From NCBI GenBank assembly GCA_050011895.1, contig JBEKIF010000033.1, positions 1 to 64,000 of the forward strand: a stretch of 64,000 nucleotides of DNA, written 5' to 3'. This DNA is from DATBGO01 sp050011895 (lineage in GTDB: Bacteria; Actinomycetota; Actinomycetes; Streptosporangiales; Streptosporangiaceae). The position numbers and the translations under genes were made by a program. Below, piece after piece: positions 58,887 to 64,000 of the stretch (within the stretch, counting starts at the first letter, position 1; each line of letters starts with the position of its first letter). Under the pieces are notes generated by a model, which was not told the origin of the DNA, made no database searches, and worked only from the letters and a program-made list of their open reading frames with translations.

Positions 58887-59848
58887 CTGAACGCCGGCCC
58901 GCGCTCGACGAGGAGCTTATCCAGCCTGAGCTGGATGGTTTCCTTCACCGCATCCGCCAGGCAGCTGACAGCATCCGGGTGGTGCTGCCAGTCCGCCCTG
59001 ATGTCCTCAGTGGGTACCGGCTCACAGAATTCGATGATCCAGTTGGACGGCAACGGGATCGCGCCCACCGGGCCCAGCCAGGGAAACAACGGCGTCACGG
59101 GAAAATAGGGCAGCTTAAGCAGCCGGGCGACAGACTCGGAGTTCCCGATCATCGGATAGATCTCCTCGGCGCCGACGATCGCGCAGGGAATGATCGGCAC
59201 CCCGGCCCTTATCGCCGTCACCGCGAATCCGCCCCGACCGAAACGCTGCAGGTGGTAACGCTCGCTGAACGGCTTCCCGATCCCTTTGAAGCCCTCGGGG
59301 AACACCCCGACCAGCTCGCCGGCGCGAAGCAGCCGGTCGGCCTCCTGCGGGCAGGCGCGCGTGTGCCCGCTCATCCGGGCAACGCTGGAAAGCCCAGGCA
59401 CGGTGTAGACGAGGTCCGCGCCGAGCATCCGCAGGTTGCGGTGAGCCGGATGCTCGCGGAACACCCCGGTCTGGAGCATCAGCGCGTCGAATGGCACGAC
59501 GCCTGAATGGTTGGCGACGACAAGCGCGGGACCGGCGGCAGGCACGTGCTCAAGCCCGTGCATCCGGACCCGGAACCAGTTCCGGTAGAGAGCCCCGGCG
59601 AGGGGCATCAGCACGCTGGCATTGAAGGCAGGGTCGAAGCCGGACTCATCGACCTGGTAATCGCCGGTTACCCGCCGCCGCACGAAGCCCGCCGCCTTGG
59701 CGAGCAGCTCCCGCCAGCCGTCCGACTGGTCGGACCCGGCCCCGCTCACATCGTCTCCCGAAGCGCCAGCATCGTCAGGGCAAAGCATGCCTCGCCCCCC
59801 GCAGGCCCCGGCGACCTCAGTCATCGCATTCTCGATGCCCGCACCCAT
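58883..59848 (-). CDS. 1-acyl-glycerol-3-phosphate acyltransferase (PlsC-like)
   Basis: This 321-residue protein is an acyltransferase of the LPLAT superfamily. Block I is VVANHSGVVPFDA at about residue 112, a His-x6-Asp variant seen in actinobacterial members in place of the usual HX4D. Block III is VFPEGFKGIGKP. The N-terminal 60 residues are poorly conserved and lack a signal. It probably acylates lysophosphatidate or another phosphorylated glycerol at the inner membrane. Its match to Rv0502 of mycobacteria fits the synteny. No clear ribosome binding site decides between the ATG at 59848 and an internal one eight codons later. Confidence 0.85.
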   Translation of the reverse strand: MGAGIENAMTEVAGACGGRGMLCPDDAGASGDDVSGAGSDQSDGWRELLAKAAGFVRRRVTGDYQVDESGFDPAFNASVLMPLAGALYRNWFRVRMHGLEHVPAAGPALVVANHSGVVPFDALMLQTGVFREHPAHRNLRMLGADLVYTVPGLSSVARMSGHTRACPQEADRLLRAGELVGVFPEGFKGIGKPFSERYHLQRFGRGGFAVTAIRAGVPIIPCAIVGAEEIYPMIGNSESVARLLKLPYFPVTPLFPWLGPVGAIPLPSNWIIEFCEPVPTEDIRADWQHHPDAVSCLADAVKETIQLRLDKLLVERGPAFS

Positions 59849-59883
59849 ACCCAGGAGGTCAGGCGGGCACGCGCCGAGTACCG

Positions 59884-59982
59884 CTACTTCTTATTCCGGC
59901 GCTGAACGCGCGTCTTCCGCAGCAGCTTGCGGTGCTTCTTCTTCGCCATCCGCTTGCGGCGCTTCTTGATCACTGAGCCCAC
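59884..59982 (-). CDS. Small ribosomal protein bS22-like (AURKAIP1/COX24 type)
   Basis: The product is 32 residues: it starts MGSVIKKRRKRMAKKKHRKL and ends RKTRVQRRNKK-like, almost all Arg and Lys. It matches the actinobacterial small-subunit protein bS22 (Rv0500B in M. tuberculosis, about 33 residues) in sequence and in genome position. It binds 16S rRNA near the decoding region in mycobacterial structures. The GTG at 59982 has AAGGGTG 7-8 nt upstream. It is too short to be found by ordinary length filters, but the sequence is distinctive. Confidence 0.95.
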   Translation of the reverse strand: MGSVIKKRRKRMAKKKHRKLLRKTRVQRRNKK

Positions 59983-60215
59983 GAGATCACCCTTGCTCGA
60001 ATTTCTGGCTGACGGGCATGCCCACGCGCAGCCCCGCCGCGCGGCGGCCGGGCATACGCCAACGCCACAGCGTACCCCCGCGGTGGCCGCTCACCTCAAT
60101 CAGGCTGCCCAGTCGCACCGCCTGCCGGGACTGGCATTCCCCGCGCCTGCCCGGCTCGGGTCGCTGACCGCTCCGGGTTGCTGGCGGCTCCCGGCCGGTT
60201 GCCGCCATCCGACGA

Positions 60216-60419
60216 TCAGTCGGACCCGACGAAGGCCTCCTTGAGGTAGGTATTGACCGCCTGCTCGGGTACCCGGAATGATCGGCCGACCCGGATCGCC
60301 TCTAGCTCACCGGAGTGAACAAGGCGATAGACAGTCATCTTGGATACGCGCATGATCGTGGCCACTTCGGCCACGGTCAGGAACCTGACGTCGCTAAGCG
60401 AACTTACGTCTGCTGCCAT
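60216..60419 (-). CDS. Excisionase-like helix-turn-helix protein
   Basis: This 67-residue protein has a MerR/excisionase-type helix-turn-helix: RFLTVAEVATIMRVSKMTVY, then LVHSGELEAIRVGRSFRVPE. The DNA-binding fold fills the whole protein. Homologues (Rv0500A of M. tuberculosis) lie at the same place between proC and bS22 in most actinomycetes, so it is a conserved chromosomal regulator and not a phage excisionase. GAGGG lies 6 nt before the ATG at 60419; the preceding TTG is not used. The target is unknown. Confidence 0.92.
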   Translation of the reverse strand: MAADVSSLSDVRFLTVAEVATIMRVSKMTVYRLVHSGELEAIRVGRSFRVPEQAVNTYLKEAFVGSD

Positions 60420-60618
60420 CAATAGCCCTCTTCCGGCTGAGCTGCCTGCGCCTAGCGAGATTCAGCGCACCAGTCACGCCTGTCTCCAGCGTAAGTCCTG
60501 CGCGGAAAAGGGCAACCCCGGCGAGCACACTCAATTCCGGAGTGTCATCGAACGGCCATTCAGCCGCGCCGGACCACCAATGAGGTGCTGGGACGGGTTT
60601 GGCGGCCAGCCCGGCCGG

Positions 60619-61413
60619 TCAGCCGGCTCCGAGTTCGCGACCGCGGTCGCGGGCGGCCTCGATCGCCGCCAGGAACGCCGCCCGGACCCCGTGCTTCTCG
60701 AGTTCCCTGATCGCGTTGATGGTGGTGCCGCCCGGCGACGTGACAGCTTCCCTGAGGATCACCGGGTGCTCGCCGGACTCGCGCAGCATGGTTGCCGCGC
60801 CGAACACCGCCTGCTTCACCATCTCCAGGGCATTGCTGCGCGGCATCCCGAGCAGGATCCCGGCGTCGACCATCGCCTCCACGAGGAAGTACACGTAGGC
60901 CGGCCCGCTGCCAGACAGCGCGGTCGCTGCGTCCTGCTGCGACTCGGGGATCCGCAGGACCTTCCCGACCGGGCGCAGCAGCTCCTCGGCCCGCCTCAGG
61001 TGCTCCTCGCCCGCATGCGCGCCCGGCGAGATCACGCTCATCGCCTCGTCGACAAGTACCGGCGTGTTCGACATCACGCGCACCACCGGGACGTCAATGG
61101 CGAGCTTGCGCTCAATGAAGCCGGTAGTGATTCCGGCCGCGACGGAAATGACCAGCTTGTCAGCGGTAACCGCCGGGCCGATCTCGTCCAGTAGCGTCGC
61201 CATATCCTGCGGCTTGACAGTGATCAGCAGCGTCCCGGCGCGGCGCGCCGCCTCGGCCGCACCGATCACGTCGATGCCGTAAGCCTCCCGCAGGGCGCGG
61301 GCCCGGCCGCTGCGCCGGACGGCAGCAACCACGTTGGCCGGGGCACCGCCGGCGCGCAGCAGGCCTGAGATGAGCGCCTCGCCCATCTGCCCGGCACCCA
61401 GAACTGCGATCAT
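60619..61413 (-). CDS. proC: Pyrroline-5-carboxylate reductase
   Basis: ProC makes proline from 1-pyrroline-5-carboxylate with NAD(P)H. The 264-residue protein begins with the Rossmann motif IAVLGAGQMGEALI, then VRVMSNTPVLV, and ends with the family signature ALSGSGPAYVY...VKQAVFGAATML and REAVTSPGGTT. The start at 61413 follows a leaderless-type -10. Its position beside proline dehydrogenase puts synthesis and breakdown of proline next to each other, in the same direction with a 95-bp gap. Confidence 0.96.
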   Translation of the reverse strand: MIAVLGAGQMGEALISGLLRAGGAPANVVAAVRRSGRARALREAYGIDVIGAAEAARRAGTLLITVKPQDMATLLDEIGPAVTADKLVISVAAGITTGFIERKLAIDVPVVRVMSNTPVLVDEAMSVISPGAHAGEEHLRRAEELLRPVGKVLRIPESQQDAATALSGSGPAYVYFLVEAMVDAGILLGMPRSNALEMVKQAVFGAATMLRESGEHPVILREAVTSPGGTTINAIRELEKHGVRAAFLAAIEAARDRGRELGAG

Positions 61414-61420
61414 CCCACGG

Positions 61421-61426
61421 AGCCTA
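61421..61426 (-). promoter_or_regulatory. -10 element for leaderless proC
   Basis: On the minus strand TAGGCT ends 7 nt before the proC ATG, and no ribosome binding site lies between. Confidence 0.5.
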
Positions 61427-61508
61427 CCGCCACCTGGCTAGCCCGCCCGGGCCTGCCCGCCCCGGGCCTGCCTGCCCGCCCGGCCCTGCTCCGCGCGGCG
61501 CGCTTCCC

Positions 61509-62444
61509 TCAGCCTCGGGAGGCGAGCGAGCGGAGGAAGAAGACGAGGTTCGCCGGCCGTTCGGCAAGCCGCCGGACCAGGTAGGCGTACCAGTCGTTGC
61601 CGTAAGGAACGTAGACGCGTACCTGCGCGCCGCCGCCTGCCAGCCGCAGCTGCTCGCCGGGCCTGATGCCGTACAGCATCTGGTACTCGAAGCTCGAGGC
61701 TGGCCGCCCAGCTGCGTGCGCGCGGGTCTCGGCGATGTCGATCAGCCTCGGATCATGGGTCGCGATCATCGGATAGCCTTCGCCGTTCAGCAGCACCCGC
61801 AGGCAGCGGGCGTAGCAACGGTCAACCTCAGCGCGCGCGACGAAACCGGCGCCTTCCGGCGCGCTGTAGGCGCCCTTGCAGAGCCTGACCCGCGACCCGG
61901 CAACCGCCAGCGCCTCGCAGTCAGCCGGGCTGCGGCGCAGGTACGACTGGATCACACAGCCAAGATCGGGGAACTCAGGGCGGAGCTGGGCCAGTATGCG
62001 CAGTGTCGTGTCGACCCTCGTGTGGTCCTCCATGTCGAGCGTGACCGTGGTACCCGCCGCGCTGGCCGCCGCGCAGATCCTGGTGATGTTCTCCGTCGCT
62101 GTCTTCTCCCCGTGCTCGTTCAGGTCGAGCCCCACCGCGGTCGGCTTGACGGACACCTCGCCGCGGCCATCGCCGGCCAGCCCGGCGCCGCCGAGCCTGC
62201 CGAGCAGCCGTACGTACTCGGCGGTAACGGCGGCGGCCTGCTCCGGGTCGACGGTGTCCTCGCCCAGGTAGTCGAGGGTGACGAGCAGCCCGGCGGCTTG
62301 CAGCCGCTGGGTGACGCGCAGCGCGTCGTCGGCGGTGTCCCCGGCCACGAACCTAGCCACGACATCACGGGTGAACGGGGCGGTCATGACCACCTGATGG
62401 ATCCGTTTACTGGCCGAAGCGGCCAGCAGCGCGCGACGGAGCAC
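61509..62444 (-). CDS. Proline dehydrogenase
   Basis: This FAD enzyme oxidises proline to pyrroline-5-carboxylate at the membrane. The 311-residue mono-functional ProDH has the TIM-barrel motifs: TLDYLGEDT early, VSVKPTAVGLD, VTLDMEDHTRVD, RLCKGAYSAPEG with the substrate-binding Lys, and YVPYGNDWYAYLVRRLAERP at the end. GGAGG lies 9 nt before the GTG at 62444. The partner P5C dehydrogenase is not visible and may lie elsewhere. Commonly named pruB or putA by species, so I leave the symbol blank. Confidence 0.94.
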   Translation of the reverse strand: MLRRALLAASASKRIHQVVMTAPFTRDVVARFVAGDTADDALRVTQRLQAAGLLVTLDYLGEDTVDPEQAAAVTAEYVRLLGRLGGAGLAGDGRGEVSVKPTAVGLDLNEHGEKTATENITRICAAASAAGTTVTLDMEDHTRVDTTLRILAQLRPEFPDLGCVIQSYLRRSPADCEALAVAGSRVRLCKGAYSAPEGAGFVARAEVDRCYARCLRVLLNGEGYPMIATHDPRLIDIAETRAHAAGRPASSFEYQMLYGIRPGEQLRLAGGGAQVRVYVPYGNDWYAYLVRRLAERPANLVFFLRSLASRG

Positions 62445-62487
62445 TGCGGGAGACCTCCGGGAAACGACGTCGTTCCTGGCGGGTACG

Positions 62488-63522
62488 TTACTCGCGCAAC
62501 CGGTTCAGCTGACCGCGCGCCCGCTGCACGACGGCCTTCGCCTGGCCGCCGGCGTCCGGCGCGACGATGACCTCCTGCGCCGCCGCGATCCCGGCCGCCA
62601 GCAGCGTGGCGTCGACCGGTACGGTCCGCTTGATCAGGCCGAGCGCGACCGGGCCTAGCTCGTAATGGCGCGCCGCGGAGCCCACGAACCCGACCCCCGC
62701 GCCGGCCGCCTCCACCGGGTCGCCATGCGCCGGCAGCCGGTCCTCGCTGCCGTCCAGGTGCAGCAGGACCAGGCGGCGCGGCGGATGCCCCAGATTGTGC
62801 ACCCGCGCGACGGTCTCCTGACCCCGATAGCAGCCCTTGTTGAGCTGGACCGCCGTCTCGATCCAGCCAACCTCGTGCGGGATCGTCCGGTGATCGGTGT
62901 CAAGCCCGAGCCTGCACCGGCCGCCCGCGATCCGTAGCGCCTCGTGCGCCCACATGCCCGCGAGCACCGCCCCGGCCGACCGCAGCCCCGCCGCAGCATC
63001 GGCCAGTGCCGGACGGGGGAAAATAAGGTCAGTGCCAAACGGGAGTGCGATGGCGGCCGCCGCATCGCCGGCGAACTCGCTCCCGACCTTGGGCCCCATC
63101 AGCGTGAGCAGGGCATAGTCGGCACTGACAGCAGCGGGTTCTACGCGCAGCATGAACCGCATGGACTCGAGGAACTTCAGCAACGGCTCCGCGGCGCCAG
63201 GCTCAACATGGGCCCACAGCGCGGTCCCGTCATCGGTCAGCGTCAGGTGATGCTCGACGTGACCGTTCGGACTCAGGATCAGCGCCTGGGCGGCCTGGCC
63301 AGGCTGGAGACGCTCAAGGTCGGCCGTGCTGAGACTGTGCAGCCAGGACAGCCGGTCGGGCCCGGTGATGCGGATGATGCCGCGGTGCGACCTGTCGACC
63401 AGACCGACGCCAAGCGACAGCGCGCGCTGCTCAGCGAACGGGTCGCCGTAGTGTGCCGCCACCCCGGCGTCAACGCCGTCCGCGGGCACGGCACCGGGCT
63501 CGGCGAGCAGGGGGCTGTCCAT
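62488..63522 (-). CDS. ygfZ: YgfZ/GcvT-like folate-binding protein
   Basis: YgfZ helps maintain certain iron-sulfur enzymes, using a folate. The 344-residue protein resembles the GcvT aminomethyltransferase fold but carries the YgfZ signature KGCYRGQETVARVHNLG at about residue 227. The first part (VDRSHRGIIRITGPDRLSWL) is also typical. The ATG at 63522 follows a leaderless-type -10 (TAGCCT, 7 nt upstream). It is divergent in timing but co-directional with the Fur gene upstream, separated by 70 bp. Function is inferred from the family. Confidence 0.92.
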   Translation of the reverse strand: MDSPLLAEPGAVPADGVDAGVAAHYGDPFAEQRALSLGVGLVDRSHRGIIRITGPDRLSWLHSLSTADLERLQPGQAAQALILSPNGHVEHHLTLTDDGTALWAHVEPGAAEPLLKFLESMRFMLRVEPAAVSADYALLTLMGPKVGSEFAGDAAAAIALPFGTDLIFPRPALADAAAGLRSAGAVLAGMWAHEALRIAGGRCRLGLDTDHRTIPHEVGWIETAVQLNKGCYRGQETVARVHNLGHPPRRLVLLHLDGSEDRLPAHGDPVEAAGAGVGFVGSAARHYELGPVALGLIKRTVPVDATLLAAGIAAAQEVIVAPDAGGQAKAVVQRARGQLNRLRE

Positions 63523-63529
63523 ATGACCA

Positions 63530-63535
63530 AGGCTA
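63530..63535 (-). promoter_or_regulatory. -10 element for leaderless ygfZ
   Basis: On the minus strand TAGCCT ends 7 nt before the ATG at 63522, with no ribosome binding site. Confidence 0.45.
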
Positions 63536-63592
63536 TGCGCCCGGAGCCCGTCCGTAGCTGCCGGGCACGCCTGCGGCGACCGCAGGCGCCCG

Positions 63593-64000
63593 CTAATCCC
63601 GCTCGGCGGCGCGGCATTCTCCGCACCTGCCGAACACGGTCAGGTGCCCGACATCGGTCTCGAAGCCGTGCTGATCGTCGAGTGCGGTGATAAGCGGACG
63701 TACGACGGCCGGCTCCACCTGGATGATCCGCCCGCACTCGCTGCAGACCAGGTGAACGTGGTCCGCCTCGGCGGCCAGGTGATACCGGGGAGCCCCGTGC
63801 CCGAGGTGGGTGTGGCTGACGAGACCGAGCTGCTCGAGAAGCTCCAGGGTCCGGTAGATGGTGGAGACGTTTACCCCGCGGGCCCGCTGGTGGACGTCAG
63901 CGAAGATCTCCTCGGGCGTCGCGTGATCCAGCTTGGTGACGGCCTCGAGGACAAGCTGGCGCTGTGGCGTGACGCGATAGCCGCCCGCCCGGAGCGCCGC
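63593..64000 (-). CDS. Fur-family metal regulator, N-terminus beyond window
   Basis: The frame is open from the right edge to a TAG at 63593-63595, giving 135 visible residues that lack only the first few. The winged helix reads RVTPQRQLVLEAVTKLDHAT, then VNVSTIYRTLELLEQLGLV. The C-terminal part has the zinc/metal sites: HLAAEADHVHLVCSECGRI and the second CGEC pair near the end. The two CxxC pairs are the structural zinc site of Fur/Zur. Fur, Zur or a ZurR-type cannot be separated. It might control iron or zinc genes; here no operator could be assigned. Confidence 0.93.
   Translation of the reverse strand, partial: AALRAGGYRVTPQRQLVLEAVTKLDHATPEEIFADVHQRARGVNVSTIYRTLELLEQLGLVSHTHLGHGAPRYHLAAEADHVHLVCSECGRIIQVEPAVVRPLITALDDQHGFETDVGHLTVFGRCGECRAAERD

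Noticed and set aside
60216..60419. Phage excisionase indicating a prophage
   Set aside because: It is the conserved actinobacterial HTH gene between proC and bS22; no integrase or phage genes are near.

Overview
This window is high-GC chromosomal DNA from an actinomycete. Evidence for the lineage: a mycothiol S-conjugate amidase (Mca), a BldC-type regulator, a 32-residue bS22-like ribosomal protein, a Rex-hemACD operon with a Rex operator over its promoter, frequent ATGA start/stop overlaps, GTG and TTG starts, and several genes that look leaderless (TAnnnT placed 6-8 nt before the start codon). BldC suggests a sporulating relative of Streptomyces or Streptosporangium. The genus cannot be fixed from the sequence alone.

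Layout. Positions 1-5400 hold a DUF222/HNH-type gene cut by the left edge, an aldo/keto reductase divergent from a LysR regulator, a membrane protein, a rhodanese and a SWIM zinc-finger protein. 5359-12771 holds a large SNF2 helicase overlapping the SWIM gene, a small membrane protein with mca, greA, and an Lrp regulator divergent from hppD. 12849-18496 holds a ROK sugar kinase, a chelatase-like AAA+ ATPase with a VWA protein, and small membrane proteins. 18519-23363 holds a reverse transsulfuration pair (CBS and cystathionine gamma-synthase/lyase), a thiolase and a DUF4287/PPOX pair. 23646-34100 holds an odd tRNA gene and a long minus-strand block: uracil-DNA glycosylase, Ppx/GppA, DUF501, FtsB, enolase, MazG, a SurA-like lipoprotein and Mfd. 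34210-41545 holds a methyltransferase, a degenerate ATP sulfurylase/APS kinase fusion, DUF4229, threonine dehydratase, BldC, and an unrecognised small protein with a zincin-like protein. 41421-57868 is the heme and cytochrome c region: CcsB, ResB, TlpA, phosphatase, EamA, HemL, a Prim-Pol protein, HemB, CobA-HemD, HemC, HemA, Rex, glutaredoxin, and a membrane/ABM fusion. 57900-64000 holds a HAD hydrolase, PlsC, bS22, a HTH protein, ProC, proline dehydrogenase, YgfZ and a Fur protein cut by the right edge. The order from ProC through HemB resembles the Rv0500-Rv0512 neighbourhood of Mycobacterium tuberculosis, which supports the assignments.

How it works together. Rex (a NADH/NAD+ sensor) probably controls tetrapyrrole supply, and ResB/CcsB/TlpA use the heme for cytochrome c assembly. 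Transsulfuration supplies cysteine, the precursor of mycothiol, which Mca helps to recycle. Mfd, UDG, MazG and the SNF2 helicase form a genome-maintenance set.

The most unusual property is not one gene. Short tandem repeats (mostly 15 or 18 bp, also 9, 17, 21, 24, 30-33 and 53 bp) recur at about twenty places. They lie inside otherwise conserved enzymes (HemA, Ppx, UDG, MazG, SNF2, Mca, ResB), at gene ends (ccsB) and in 5' regions (mfd, the APS kinase gene). Nearly all units inside coding regions are multiples of three.
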